From Bacteroidales bacterium (GTDB taxonomy: Bacteria > Bacteroidota > Bacteroidia > Bacteroidales > Marinilabiliaceae): a stretch of 64,000 bases of DNA. Below are positions 9,914-18,155 of the stretch, one piece after another. The stretch is taken from the NCBI GenBank assembly GCA_024401395.1, contig JAKSLD010000007.1:62001-126000 (forward strand). The letters are read 5' to 3'. A program made the position numbers and the translations under genes. Below the pieces are notes generated by a model. That model was not told the origin of the DNA. It made no database searches and saw only the letters and a list, made by a program, of their open reading frames with translations. Position 1 is the first letter of the stretch; every line of letters starts with the position of its first letter.

Positions 9914-10633
9914 ATGAACAAGAGATCTGTAATCGGAGTAGTGGTTTTTATTCTTGCATTGTTTGTATGGGGTAATTACCTTAGAATAGTGGAAAAAAAC
10001 ACTCAGTTGACTTTCCAGGATTTTGATAATGACGGGTTGTATTTCGAACAGAATAGTGAATGGGTGCTTAAAGAGGGCGCCTCTGATAGTTCGGATATAA
10101 AGAATTGGGAGCGACATAAAGAGCCTGGGTATGACCTATTGGTAACTCTTACTCCTGATTATAATCCTGATGCACCGGTACTGCGCTCTAGAATGGAGGG
10201 AAGTGCTGTGAAGGAGCCTGTCAAAATAGAGATGGAGACGGTGTGTCTTAATATTCCTGAGAGTAAGGTGGATGAATTCAAGGTGTTGATATTCTGTGAC
10301 AAATTCCACAATATTCTAGAATGGGCGCTGGCTATCAGTATTTATATATTGGCGTTTGTGCTTCATGACAAAATCAAGAATGGTGCTGTATTCTCAGATG
10401 CTATGTCTGGTTGCTTTAAGTGGGCTGGAACTTTGATGATAAGTGTATTCTTCATCGAATGGTTTTTGGACTGCTACGCGGAGGCTAGTTCTGGTCTTAG
10501 GATTGCTTATCATAGCATAAGGTACGTTAGACCCGACATTTTCCTTATTGTTATAGGTGTATTTCTGATTCTCATATCTCTGATAATCAAGAGAGCTAAG
10601 ACTATTAAGGAAGAAAATGAATTGACTATCTAA
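9914..10633 (+). CDS. DUF2975 family membrane protein
   Basis: The start at 9914 (MNKRSVIGVVVFILALFVWG) is chosen because the upstream ATGs at 9836 and 9851 fall inside or before the promoter. The 239-residue product has an N-terminal membrane helix, an extracytoplasmic segment (about residues 25-130) and three further helices (around EWALAISIYILAFVLHD, WAGTLMISVFFIEWF and IFLIVIGVFLILISLII). This matches DUF2975 membrane proteins, which are usually encoded next to a small XRE regulator, as here. The biochemical role of the family is unknown; a membrane partner or sensor for the regulator is inferred from the pairing. Confidence 0.8.
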   Translation: MNKRSVIGVVVFILALFVWGNYLRIVEKNTQLTFQDFDNDGLYFEQNSEWVLKEGASDSSDIKNWERHKEPGYDLLVTLTPDYNPDAPVLRSRMEGSAVKEPVKIEMETVCLNIPESKVDEFKVLIFCDKFHNILEWALAISIYILAFVLHDKIKNGAVFSDAMSGCFKWAGTLMISVFFIEWFLDCYAEASSGLRIAYHSIRYVRPDIFLIVIGVFLILISLIIKRAKTIKEENELTI

Positions 10634-10648
10634 GGGAAGGTGTTGATT

Positions 10649-10873
10649 ATGGGTATTATAGTTAACGTAGATGTGATGATGGCTAAGCGTAAGATGTCGT
10701 CACAGGAATTGGCTGAAAGGATTGGTATAACCCCTGTCAACTTGTCTGTTCTTAAGACTGGTAAGGCAAAGGCAATACGCTTCAGTACCCTTGAGGCTAT
10801 ATGTAAGGCTCTGGACTGTCAGCCAGGTGATATTCTTGAGTATGTAGAGTCTCCTGAAATGGATGAATCTTAG
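10649..10873 (+). CDS. Small XRE-family transcriptional regulator
   Basis: A 74-residue Cro/C1-type helix-turn-helix protein (MAKRKMSSQELAERIGITP, then NLSVLKTGKAKAIRFSTLEA and ICKALDCQPGDILEY). The start at 10649 follows a purine-rich GGGAAGG and gives the usual MGIIVNVDVMMAKRK N-terminus of this subfamily. It lies 15 nt after the DUF2975 gene and is almost certainly co-transcribed. By analogy with other DUF2975/HTH pairs it probably binds its own promoter. The two TATCG-N5-CGATA palindromes around that promoter are the obvious candidate sites, though binding is inferred. Confidence 0.88.
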   Translation: MGIIVNVDVMMAKRKMSSQELAERIGITPVNLSVLKTGKAKAIRFSTLEAICKALDCQPGDILEYVESPEMDES

Positions 10874-10904
10874 GCTTGTGTGTCGTTGGCTCGTTGATTC
10901 TCTC

Positions 10905-11429
10905 TTATGCGGCTATCTTCCGGATTGCCGCATAATATTCTTCTTCGTCCCCGAACTTCCTGTAATAGAATGGCGAGGCCTTGTCCATCTCTTTCCATTC
11001 TCTCGTATCGCACAACTTGCTATCTCCCAGTATGTTCGTCTCTCTCGTCTCTTCTTTTTTCTTCCCCAGTCGCCCAAGCCTCATTCTCCTCAACACTTCC
11101 TCAAGTTCTATTCCATATTCTTTCAGTAGGCCATAGAAATAGGATACCGCTGCTCTGTGCCCTCCTTTTATCTTGTGTCTCCGCGCTTCTCGCTCCCAAT
11201 GTCTCTTTTTGTTCCACTGCTTTAGCTCGTATGAGGCTAGCTTCTGCGCATCGGCAAACATATCTCTACAGTTTCTCTGCTTCTTTGTCACCTCTACCCC
11301 TATCAAGAAATATCCACTGGGACAGCGCTTTATATACACGCTCTTCCCCGTCAGCCTGGCTTTGCTATCTTTCCTGGCCGCCTTCCTCGCTATCGTAATG
11401 CACTTATGTACTATGCTGACTCTTGCCAC
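10905..11429 (-). CDS. Uncharacterised basic protein
   Basis: A 174-residue, Lys/Arg-rich protein with no family I can name. A central part (DAQKLASYELKQWNKKRHWE, then KGGHRAAVSYFYGLLKEYG) looks alpha-helical and conserved-like. No signal peptide or membrane helix is visible. Overlapping plus-strand frames exist, but they are rich in Ser/Leu/Pro and look like shadows, whereas this frame has normal composition. A -7-like TATATTTG on the minus strand (11472-11465) lies about 35 nt before the ATG, which supports the strand choice. It stands alone, convergent with the XRE gene. Confidence 0.6.
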   Translation of the reverse strand: MARVSIVHKCITIARKAARKDSKARLTGKSVYIKRCPSGYFLIGVEVTKKQRNCRDMFADAQKLASYELKQWNKKRHWEREARRHKIKGGHRAAVSYFYGLLKEYGIELEEVLRRMRLGRLGKKKEETRETNILGDSKLCDTREWKEMDKASPFYYRKFGDEEEYYAAIRKIAA

Positions 11430-11503
11430 TTCTCTTAAAAGTTATATTGATAAAAATCCGACTGCAAATATAATACACCCAACCCTAATTCCTACCATTC
11501 ACA

Positions 11504-11577
11504 TTAAAAAAATTGCGAGCAAACAGGGACTTCTCTTATATTAGCAACTGTCTAGCCTTAGACTTGTGACGTATCTC
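11504..11577 (+). repeat. Headed 11-nt repeat array
   Basis: An A-rich head with TTGCGAGCAA (11513-11522) is followed by consecutive 11-nt units: ACAGGGACTTC, TCTTATATTAG, CAACTGTCTAG, CCTTAGACTTG, TGACGTATCTC. The units share a (A/T)CT(A/T)G-like ending. The array lies between the divergent genes at 11429 and 11632. Confidence 0.65.
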
Positions 11578-11631
11578 GTTCCTATTGGCAATTATGAAGT
11601 TTGACTAAATGGTATTACTTTTATAGTCGAT

Positions 11632-12441
11632 ATGCAGAGATATAACGTTATAGGCGATATTCATGGCCGTACTAAATGGAGGATGCTTGTTGTAGATGAC
11701 GCAACGAATATCTTTCTGGGCGACTATTTCGACCCGTATTCCTTCATGTCGTTCGATGATATGAAGGCTAATTTCCTCGAGATAAAGGAATATTGCAGGG
11801 AACATGGAGGAGTAATGCTTATGGGTAATCACGATCTGCATTATTTTCACCATGAGGAGTCTTCTCGAATGGATGTTGACTCTAAGGATGAGATTAAGGA
11901 GTTGCTTGGCGGAATTGTGTCCGAAAGTTCAATAGCGTATGCCATAAATGAGAGTATTATATGCTCTCATGCTGGCTTTACTGACCCTTGGGTACGGGTT
12001 GAGTCGGAGATTCGCTCGGAATATAAGCTGGATGAAACGTCTGATGCTTGCCGTCTGGCCGACTTCGCCAATGAGTTGTTCTGCAAGCAGTATTACGATA
12101 TGTGCAATGGCAGGGTAGAAGAGTCGTTGCCTTCGTTCCGTTTCAGGAATCATGCAAGGCATATCGACTCCTACGGTATTTCGCCCGCCCAATCTCCTGT
12201 ATGGGTTCGCCCCGAAACTCTATGCCAATACGCATTCAACAAACAGAAAATAACACAGATAGTAGGCCATACTCAGCAATATGGTATCAGACGAATATCT
12301 CTTACGCCCGCCAATCCAGGCCCGGAACTGATACTAGTAGACTGTCTTGAGCACCCTACAGCCCAGTCATTACTCATCACCCTAAACGATGACGACACCA
12401 CAACCTTCGAAATCCACTATATGTACCGCCAATCTCCCTAA
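11632..12441 (+). CDS. Metallophosphoesterase
   Basis: A 269-residue calcineurin-like phosphoesterase. The metal-binding blocks are visible: GDIHGR (residues 8-13), GDYFDPYS (about 31-38), GNHDLHYF (about 64-71), CSHAGFTDPW (about 112-121) and GHTQQYG (about 214-220). These provide the two-metal site of Ser/Thr-phosphatase-like and diadenosine-tetraphosphatase-like enzymes. No signal peptide is present, so it is cytoplasmic. The substrate cannot be inferred. It appears to be a single-gene unit between a repeat array and the PnuC gene. Confidence 0.9.
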   Translation: MQRYNVIGDIHGRTKWRMLVVDDATNIFLGDYFDPYSFMSFDDMKANFLEIKEYCREHGGVMLMGNHDLHYFHHEESSRMDVDSKDEIKELLGGIVSESSIAYAINESIICSHAGFTDPWVRVESEIRSEYKLDETSDACRLADFANELFCKQYYDMCNGRVEESLPSFRFRNHARHIDSYGISPAQSPVWVRPETLCQYAFNKQKITQIVGHTQQYGIRRISLTPANPGPELILVDCLEHPTAQSLLITLNDDDTTTFEIHYMYRQSP

Positions 12442-12591
12442 CCGCCTACCCAAAGCCACGATAACCATTTAAATTCTCCCTCCCCAAGTAGAATTAGCCA
12501 TAGCCTATGATGAATCCATATAAAAATGGAACCGGAGGCTCCTCTTTAGTGACATCTCGGTATGCTTTATAGCTGTCACCTCTTTGCAGAT

Positions 12592-12622
12592 TTTGTTTTC
12601 CGATTTATCTGCTCTACTTTTG
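12592..12622 (+). promoter_or_regulatory. Promoter of the PnuC-type transporter
   Basis: TTTG at 12592-12595, a 19-nt spacer, and TACTTTTG at 12615-12622. Transcription would start near 12626, which excludes the upstream in-frame ATG at 12562 and supports the start at 12643. Confidence 0.75.
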
Positions 12623-12642
12623 CATCTCCAATCATCGAAAGA

Positions 12643-13338
12643 ATGAGTTTTTCAGATATAGTAAAAAATGAGTTCTCCGGCTGGAAGAGCTGGGAAATTA
12701 TATGGATGGCTGTCGCTTGTGCCGCTATCGTTATCCCTTCTTATATTGCAGGCAACACCCCTTTGCGACTTGTTTGTGGCGCTTGCGGAGCAATAAGCGT
12801 CGTGCTCACAGGCAAGGGTAAACTTAGTTGCTACCTGTTTGGTACAGCTCAACGTCTGATATATGCCTATATAGCGTTTGGGGCAATGTTTTATGGTGAG
12901 GTAATGCTCAATCTCCTGTATTTCTTCCCATTGGAGTTCTATGGTGTCTATGAATGGTATAAGAACATGGATTTCAGCACGCACGAGGTAAAGAAAAGAC
13001 GTATGTCTGCCAGACAACGCTGGATCGTAGCCATAGTAGTAGTTGTCGCAACTGTCCTCTATGGTCTCTTCCTAAAGTATCTCAATGGTAAGTTGCCTTA
13101 TGTCGACTCTCTATCTACAGTGGTCTCTGTTGTTGCCATGCTAGTTACCATCAAGATGTACATGGAGCAATGGCTTCTCTGGATGTTCATAAACATTGTG
13201 ACCGTGGGTATGTGGGCGTATGATTTGTACAATGGCGGACAGAATATTGCCGTACTGCTTATGTGGAGTGTATATCTCGTGAATTCTATAATTATGTTCT
13301 TCAGATGGCGTAGAGAAACTTCTGCTCAACTGTCATAG
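12643..13338 (+). CDS. PnuC-family vitamin transporter
   Basis: A 231-residue inner-membrane protein with about seven hydrophobic helices and PnuC-family features: a YFFPLEFYGVYEWYKN block after helix 4, and MEQWLLWMFINIVTVGMWAY near the C-terminus. PnuC proteins take up nicotinamide riboside; close relatives in Bacteroidetes (PnuT-type) take up thiamine. No neighbouring kinase or salvage gene decides between them, and I found no TPP-riboswitch consensus in the roughly 200 nt upstream. The start was chosen from the promoter and the loss of a non-conserved 27-residue N-terminal extension. Confidence 0.82.
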   Translation: MSFSDIVKNEFSGWKSWEIIWMAVACAAIVIPSYIAGNTPLRLVCGACGAISVVLTGKGKLSCYLFGTAQRLIYAYIAFGAMFYGEVMLNLLYFFPLEFYGVYEWYKNMDFSTHEVKKRRMSARQRWIVAIVVVVATVLYGLFLKYLNGKLPYVDSLSTVVSVVAMLVTIKMYMEQWLLWMFINIVTVGMWAYDLYNGGQNIAVLLMWSVYLVNSIIMFFRWRRETSAQLS

Positions 13339-13375
13339 CATTTGCAAGCATTTGTCATTCTTTGGCAGTTATATG

Positions 13376-13409
13376 TTTGGTAATTTTCCGCTAAATATCA
13401 CTATTTTTG
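13376..13409 (+). promoter_or_regulatory. Promoter of the membrane protein at 13427
   Basis: TTTG at 13376-13379 and TATTTTTG at 13402-13409, with a 22-nt spacer, slightly longer than usual. It supports a short leader and the ATG at 13427. Confidence 0.55.
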
Positions 13410-13426
13410 TTCAAAACTATAATAAC

Positions 13427-14110
13427 ATGAAGGTATCCCTTATACTCTCGTATGCTCTCTCCATTGTCGCTTTTTTGATGATGATTAATCATCTTCCTGG
13501 TAATGGCCTTTTGTTTGTTGCCTCGTTTCTATTGCAAGTATTGCTGTCTGTAATATATGCTATCCGTTCTAGAGAATTTAGACCGTTGTTAGTCTATTCT
13601 TTAAGTTGTTCTGTATTGATACTGTATTTGGTTGCTCGACTTATGTTCTGGCCATATATGTATCTTGTTGAAGCTGCTATATTTCTCGGGGCGTTGCATT
13701 TATATAATGACTACAAGAGGGGTTGTCTATATAAGATTAGAAATGGTGTACTGATAATAATTCTGATTTGTGGCATAGCATTGTCTTTCGTTAACACAAG
13801 TTCTTTTTACAAATTCAAGTACGGCAGCACATTGTTGTCTGCTAATGAAGTAAGCTATGATGAAAATTGTGCATACAGTTCTGTATCATACCAATGTACT
13901 CATTGGGCTCATTATTCCTATTTCTTAGCAATTGAAGGTAATAAAACGGAGGCGTTGGAGTCTATACTAGTAAGTATAGAGATAGCAGATAGGGCGAATT
14001 GTAAATCTGAGGTCATAGAAGCATTGCAACAGCAACGTCGTCTTATTGAAACCGAGCATAATACGCAAGAGGAACTCTTGCCTGTCTTAATCGAAGAATG
14101 GAATTTCTAG
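13427..14110 (+). CDS. Uncharacterised membrane protein
   Basis: A 227-residue protein with about five closely spaced hydrophobic helices in the first 130 residues (from LILSYALSIVAFLMMI to GVLIIILICGIALSFV). A C-terminal soluble part follows, with a helical, TPR-like stretch (YSYFLAIEGNKTEALESILV, then SIEIADRANCKSEVIEAL). I do not recognise the family. The upstream ATG at 13352 lies before the promoter and was rejected. It seems to be transcribed alone. Confidence 0.65.
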   Translation: MKVSLILSYALSIVAFLMMINHLPGNGLLFVASFLLQVLLSVIYAIRSREFRPLLVYSLSCSVLILYLVARLMFWPYMYLVEAAIFLGALHLYNDYKRGCLYKIRNGVLIIILICGIALSFVNTSSFYKFKYGSTLLSANEVSYDENCAYSSVSYQCTHWAHYSYFLAIEGNKTEALESILVSIEIADRANCKSEVIEALQQQRRLIETEHNTQEELLPVLIEEWNF

Positions 14111-14145
14111 GTTAATGTCATTCATTATCGTTCTTCATCAAAGTC

Positions 14146-14352
14146 TTAAGTTTGTAAGAATTCCAGGATTTCTATGTGGTGAGAAAAACTTATAGCAAAG
14201 AAGTCTGACCAGTCAAAATCGTTATAGGTAGAACGGTTAAGCGTTGTAAGCAGCAGATTTTCATTGACCTGTAATTCGTTCATTGCTATTGGACGTTTTA
14301 TTACATTATTCCATTGCTCATAAAAGATACTTCGTTGTAATAAATGTACCAC
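14146..14352 (-). CDS. Possible small protein downstream of the zeta toxin (doubtful)
   Basis: A minus-strand frame of 68 codons opening with GTG, or of 45 codons from an internal ATG at 14283. It lies 32 nt after the zeta-toxin stop. The composition (NDFDWSDFFAISFSHHIEIL) looks protein-like, but no family, promoter or conserved start is visible. It may be a remnant or a chance frame. Nothing else is visible in the 14111-14384 spacer. Confidence 0.3.
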   Translation of the reverse strand: MVHLLQRSIFYEQWNNVIKRPIAMNELQVNENLLLTTLNRSTYNDFDWSDFFAISFSHHIEILEFLQT

Positions 14353-14384
14353 CTTTGCACTCGAAAATCATTTACGATGCATTG

Positions 14385-14990
14385 TTATAGCTTGCTATGT
14401 GCTAAATTCTGCGCCCACTCAGGAACTTCTTGGAAATATCTTTTCGCTACATTGCCATCAATAGTGCGATATAGCAATCTAGGAAGAGTATCTTCAATGG
14501 AGTTGTCGTAAATATATGCTCTGTCGACAAATTTAATAGCATCAGCTGCATTTAAAAGCGACTTGTAATAGCGATTTATAATTTTTGATATGGGAACTTC
14601 ATGGCCTCCATCAAGGAATCTTTTGGTTATTCTGGCTACATTGATTTCTGGACTATTTGTGCATACAAAAAAGAAACGAATAAAGAAGCCGCATTCATGA
14701 GCCTTGCGTAAGAACTCTAATTTTTCGTCAGATGAAAACACTGTCTCAAAAACAAAGTCTCGTTTCTCTTCCAGACATTTATACCTAAGTTCTGTAGCGT
14801 ATTGCGCAGCTTTTAAAACTGCATTTTGGGAATTCCAATCGCCAAATATTTCTTGCGCAATGTTGTCGGGATTTATGTATAGGCTACTTTCCGTCCATTC
14901 ATTAGCAAGCAGTTGAATTGTCGTAGACGTTTTGCCAGAACCATTAGGTCCGGCTACAACACATAGGACAGGTTTACGCTCATTGGTCAT
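14385..14990 (-). CDS. Zeta-toxin-like P-loop kinase
   Basis: A 201-residue P-loop protein of the zeta-toxin family. It has a Walker A motif GPNGSGKT at residues 14-21, a conserved NPD segment in YINPDNIAQE (about 38-47) and an FVFETVFSS motif after it. A basic region follows (NVARITKRFLDGGHEVPISK) as in homologues. Zeta toxins phosphorylate UDP-N-acetylglucosamine and so poison cell-wall synthesis; many chromosomal homologues in Bacteroidetes are uncharacterised. It follows a small acidic-helical gene by 2 nt, which suggests a toxin-antitoxin or regulatory pair. The family is clear; toxicity is inferred. Confidence 0.85.
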   Translation of the reverse strand: MTNERKPVLCVVAGPNGSGKTSTTIQLLANEWTESSLYINPDNIAQEIFGDWNSQNAVLKAAQYATELRYKCLEEKRDFVFETVFSSDEKLEFLRKAHECGFFIRFFFVCTNSPEINVARITKRFLDGGHEVPISKIINRYYKSLLNAADAIKFVDRAYIYDNSIEDTLPRLLYRTIDGNVAKRYFQEVPEWAQNLAHSKL

Positions 14991-14992
14991 GT

Positions 14993-15178
14993 CTATTCTT
15001 TTCTACGTTCCTCGATTTGTCGTTTTAACTCCTCCATCCTACGGGAAAGTTCTTCTTTGACTCTTATGGTTGATTGTCGAGCAGCTTCTTGCACTCCAAG
15101 CATTATTGCTTCGAGCATATCGTCTGTTGGTTCCTCCATAGAGTTTAATCTGTATGATTGAAGTTCTTCTTTCGACAT
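14993..15178 (-). CDS. Small helical protein, putative antitoxin partner
   Basis: The start at 15178 (MSKEELQSYRLNSMEEPTDD) gives a 61-residue protein that is almost entirely helical, with a charged C-terminus (RVKEELSRRMEELKRQIEER). Upstream codons to 15238 precede a -7-like TATCTTTG (15207-15200) and were excluded. It is immediately upstream of the zeta-like kinase in a two-gene operon. The position and size suggest an antitoxin, but it does not resemble epsilon antitoxin by eye, so the role is inferred from context only. Confidence 0.7.
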   Translation of the reverse strand: MSKEELQSYRLNSMEEPTDDMLEAIMLGVQEAARQSTIRVKEELSRRMEELKRQIEERRKE

Positions 15179-15238
15179 GGCTTTTTTATTTGGTATAGGC
15201 AAAGATAATGAATGATTTTGACATTTGCATAACAACAA

Positions 15239-15274
15239 AAACCATAAACGATAACAACAATTCGTTTATGGTTT
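15239..15274 (-). terminator. Terminator of tmRNA
   Basis: A perfect 12-bp inverted repeat (15239-15250 with 15263-15274) with a 12-nt loop. On the minus strand it is followed by a T-rich run. It lies about 20 nt past the tmRNA 3' end. Confidence 0.8.
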
Positions 15275-15292
15275 CTATTCATCATTAAATCG

Positions 15293-15688
15293 TGGAGCTG
15301 CGGGGGATCGAACCCCGGTCCAAACATCGCAAGAATATGATTTCTACATGCTTAGCCTTTTCTTGGTTTTCGTGATGGCTGTGGGTAAAGGCACCCGAAA
15401 CCACCCTTATCTCTTTAAATCTCATCACAGGCAAGGAGCATACCAGTGACCATCCCGGAATTTCCAGCACCTCTGAACCAAACGCCTCCTGGATTCGGCT
15501 TTTGAGAGATGTCTCGTCTCAGCCTCTTAGGCCGAGATAAAACCTATCTACTGTACTTCGATTAGGCAGCGAGAGCGTAATTGTTTTCGCCAGTTATAGT
15601 TCGAAACCCGAGATTTAAGAGCCGTAGTTCCACCAGCTCTGCATGCTTACATACCCCCATCAAATGCTGTCAAATCCATGTCAACCCC
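15293..15688 (-). ncRNA. ssrA: tmRNA
   Basis: Transfer-messenger RNA, which rescues stalled ribosomes. The 3' end carries a tRNA-like T-arm and acceptor strand (GGACCGGGGTTCGATCCCCC, then GCAGCTCCA ending at 15293). The 5' end (GGGGTTGAC from 15688) pairs with it to form the 7-bp acceptor stem, including G-U pairs. The tag reading frame (15591-15562) encodes GENNYALAA followed by TAA, preceded by the usual resume region. The genome sequence after the discriminator A reads CGA, so the 3' CCA is not encoded and must be added. Length is about 396 nt. Alternative frames drawn across this stretch are not genes. Confidence 0.97.
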
Positions 15689-15721
15689 AAGGTGTATGCC
15701 TATCTGTTACGGATAGGAACG

Positions 15722-15753
15722 CAAAATTAGCGTTATGTTTATTCTTATCCAAA
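15722..15753 (-). promoter_or_regulatory. Promoter of ssrA
   Basis: On the minus strand, TTTG (15753-15750), a 20-nt spacer, and TAATTTTG (15729-15722). Transcription would start about 30 nt before the mature 5' end. The trimmed precursor leader contains a CCTATC/GATAGG hairpin. Confidence 0.8.
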
Positions 15754-15773
15754 TTTATTCGCTTAAAATTGAG

Positions 15774-15805
15774 TTTGCATTGTAGGTATTTTCTGACTAC
15801 TTTTG
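15774..15805 (+). promoter_or_regulatory. Promoter of the plsC-prfC region
   Basis: TTTG at 15774-15777, a 20-nt spacer, and TACTTTTG at 15798-15805. It is divergent from the ssrA promoter; the two -33 boxes are about 20 nt apart. Confidence 0.8.
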
Positions 15806-15847
15806 CAAGTTGAAATATAATGCATTTTAGATAGTTATAGGATTTCA

Positions 15848-16543
15848 ATGTACGCTATATACAAATATCTATTTGTAGTGCCAGTATTCGCTGTCATTAC
15901 GGTGGTGTCTACCGTATTCATTGTCATACTGGGTTTTATCAACCCTAGCCTTACATACTACTGCGGAGTGGTGTGGGCAAAAGTTATGCAGTGGATAACA
16001 CCAATGCCTGTTGAGGTAGTGGGTAGGGAGAATGTGAAGCCAGGTCAGTCTTATGTCATTGCCTGCAACCACCAAGGGGCATATGATATTTTCGCAATTT
16101 ATGGTTCTCTCGGCATTAATTTCCGTTGGATCCTCAAGCAGGAACTCCGAAAGGCTCCCGTACTCGGATTCGCTTGTAAGCACATGGGACATATCTTCAT
16201 CGAACGTTCTTCACGCCGTGCAGCATACGATAGTATCCAACGCGCCAAAAATATTCTTACAGGTGGCACATCGGTAGTTATTTTCCCTGAGGGTACCCGC
16301 AGCGGTAAGCCAGAGATGGGTCCTTTCAAGCATGGTGCATTCAAGATGGCTATGGACCTCCAACTCCCTATCCTCCCAGTGTCTATCAAGGATACTTATA
16401 AGGTAATGGGTAAGAATCTTGCCTCGCTCAAGCCTGGCAAAGTGACAATGACAATACATAAACCAATAGATATAACAGAGTACGAGGAACGACGCGATGA
16501 CCTGATAGAGGCTGTGCGTAGTTCAATAGCTAGTGCGGTATAA
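15848..16543 (+). CDS. plsC: 1-acyl-sn-glycerol-3-phosphate acyltransferase
   Basis: A 231-residue membrane-associated acyltransferase that converts lysophosphatidic acid to phosphatidic acid in phospholipid synthesis. An N-terminal hydrophobic segment (about residues 5-35) is followed by the catalytic HX4D motif in CNHQGAYD (His75, Asp80). The substrate-binding blocks FIERSSRR and FPEGTRSG (146-153) and the LPVSI block follow. Length and motif order are typical of PlsC. It is the first gene after a clear promoter and overlaps or nearly abuts prfC, so it likely leads that transcript. Confidence 0.95.
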   Translation: MYAIYKYLFVVPVFAVITVVSTVFIVILGFINPSLTYYCGVVWAKVMQWITPMPVEVVGRENVKPGQSYVIACNHQGAYDIFAIYGSLGINFRWILKQELRKAPVLGFACKHMGHIFIERSSRRAAYDSIQRAKNILTGGTSVVIFPEGTRSGKPEMGPFKHGAFKMAMDLQLPILPVSIKDTYKVMGKNLASLKPGKVTMTIHKPIDITEYEERRDDLIEAVRSSIASAV

Positions 16544-16553
16544 CGAAAGATTT

Positions 16554-18128
16554 ATGCTAATAGACGAAATTCAACGCAGGCGCACATTCGCCATCATCAG
16601 TCACCCTGATGCCGGTAAGACAACATTGACCGAGAAACTGCTCCTCTTCGGTGGGGCTATTCACGTGGCTGGTGCTGTAAAGAGCAATAAGATTAAGAAG
16701 ACTGCAACGTCGGACTTCATGGAGATTGAGAAGCAGAGAGGTATCTCTGTTGCGACTTCCGTGATGGGTTTTGAGTATGATGGCTATAAGGTCAACATTC
16801 TCGATACTCCAGGTCACCAGGACTTTGCCGAGGATACATTCCGTACCCTCACCGCTGTAGACAGCGTTATTATTGTAGTCGATGCCGCAAAGGGTGTAGA
16901 GACACAGACTCGTAAGCTCATGGAGGTCTGCCGTATGCGCAATACTCCTGTGATGATATTCATCAATAAGATGGACCGTCCTTGTGGTGATCCATTTGAC
17001 CTTCTTGATGAGTTGGAAAAGGAACTCCATATCGGTGTTCGCCCTCTTAGCTGGCCTATCGGTAATGGCGAGACTTTCAAGGGTGTATACAATCTCTTTG
17101 AGAACAGCCTCTATCTCTATGAGGCATCTAAGCAGACGGTTCAGGAGGGTATAGCTATCGCTGATGTGGCTGACCCACAACTCGATGCTATGGTGGGTGA
17201 ACGTGCTGCAGAGCATCTTCGCGAGGAGTTGGAACTCGTTGCCGGCGTTTATACAGATTTCGACAAGGAGGCATATCTCCGAGGTGAGGTAGCTCCAGTA
17301 TTCTTCGGTTCTGCGTTGAACAATTTCGGTGTACGTGAGTTGCTCCACTGTTTCTTGCGCATTGCTCCTCAGCCAGGAACTTCGCAGACTGAAACTCGAA
17401 TTGTTCATCCAGAGGAGGAGAAGTTCTCTGGTTTCGTATTCAAGATTCACGCCAATATGGACCCTAACCACCGTAACCGTATCGCTTTCGTGAAGGTCTG
17501 CAGTGGTAAGTTCGAGCGTAATAAGGCATATCGTCATGTTCAGCTGGGTAAGGACCTCAAGTTCTCGAGTCCAACAGCCTTCATGGCCGATAAGAAGAGT
17601 GTCATAGATGAGGCTTATCCTGGCGACATCGTGGGTATCCCTGATTCGGGTAACTTCAAGATTGGCGACTCGCTCTCAGAGGGCGAGAAGTTGGTCTTCA
17701 AGGGAATCCCAAGTTTCTCTCCAGAGCTTTTCCGTTATATCGAGAATGATGACCCTATGAAAGCCAAGCAGCTCGCTAAGGGTATCGACCAGCTTATGGA
17801 CGAGGGCGTAGCTCAGTTGTTTGTCCATCAGTTTAATGGCCGTAAGATTATCGGTACTGTAGGTGCTCTCCAGTTCGAGGTTATCCAATACCGACTCCTC
17901 CATGAGTATCAGGCTGCCTGTCGCTACGAGGGAATCAGCCTCTACAAGGCTTGCTGGATCGAGAGTGATAATGCGGCTCAGCTCGATGAGTTCAAGAAAC
18001 GTAAGGTCCAGTACATGGCCAAGGATAAGTGGGGTAGAGATGTGTTCCTCGCAGAGTCTAACTATATGCTCCAGATGGCTCAGGAGGGCTTCAAGGACGT
18101 GCGTTTCCATTTTACTAGCGAATTCTAA
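16554..18128 (+). CDS. prfC: Peptide chain release factor 3
   Basis: A 524-residue translational GTPase that recycles RF1 and RF2 from the ribosome. The G motifs are visible: SHPDAGKTT (G1), the GIS switch region ([10 protein letters not shown]), DTPGHQDF (G3) and NKMDRP (G4). The RF3-specific C-terminal domains end with FHFTSEF. The start at 16554 ([15 protein letters not shown]) matches family N-termini; an in-frame ATG at 16533 would overlap plsC. Its place near prfA, the gene for RF1, makes functional sense. Confidence 0.96.
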   Translation: MLIDEIQRRRTFAIISHPDAGKTTLTEKLLLFGGAIHVAGAVKSNKIKKTATSDFMEIEKQRGISVATSVMGFEYDGYKVNILDTPGHQDFAEDTFRTLTAVDSVIIVVDAAKGVETQTRKLMEVCRMRNTPVMIFINKMDRPCGDPFDLLDELEKELHIGVRPLSWPIGNGETFKGVYNLFENSLYLYEASKQTVQEGIAIADVADPQLDAMVGERAAEHLREELELVAGVYTDFDKEAYLRGEVAPVFFGSALNNFGVRELLHCFLRIAPQPGTSQTETRIVHPEEEKFSGFVFKIHANMDPNHRNRIAFVKVCSGKFERNKAYRHVQLGKDLKFSSPTAFMADKKSVIDEAYPGDIVGIPDSGNFKIGDSLSEGEKLVFKGIPSFSPELFRYIENDDPMKAKQLAKGIDQLMDEGVAQLFVHQFNGRKIIGTVGALQFEVIQYRLLHEYQAACRYEGISLYKACWIESDNAAQLDEFKKRKVQYMAKDKWGRDVFLAESNYMLQMAQEGFKDVRFHFTSEF

Positions 18129-18155
18129 GAAATCAATAGACATACACCTATATAT

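Noticed and set aside
12442-12642. A possible TPP or NAD riboswitch upstream of the PnuC-type gene
   Set aside because: The CTGAGA and ACCTGA elements of the TPP aptamer are absent, and the promoter at 12592-12622 leaves a leader of under 20 nt, too short for a riboswitch.
15145-15470. Short minus-strand frames across the tmRNA
   Set aside because: They overlap the tmRNA tRNA-like domain, which fully explains the conservation of this region.
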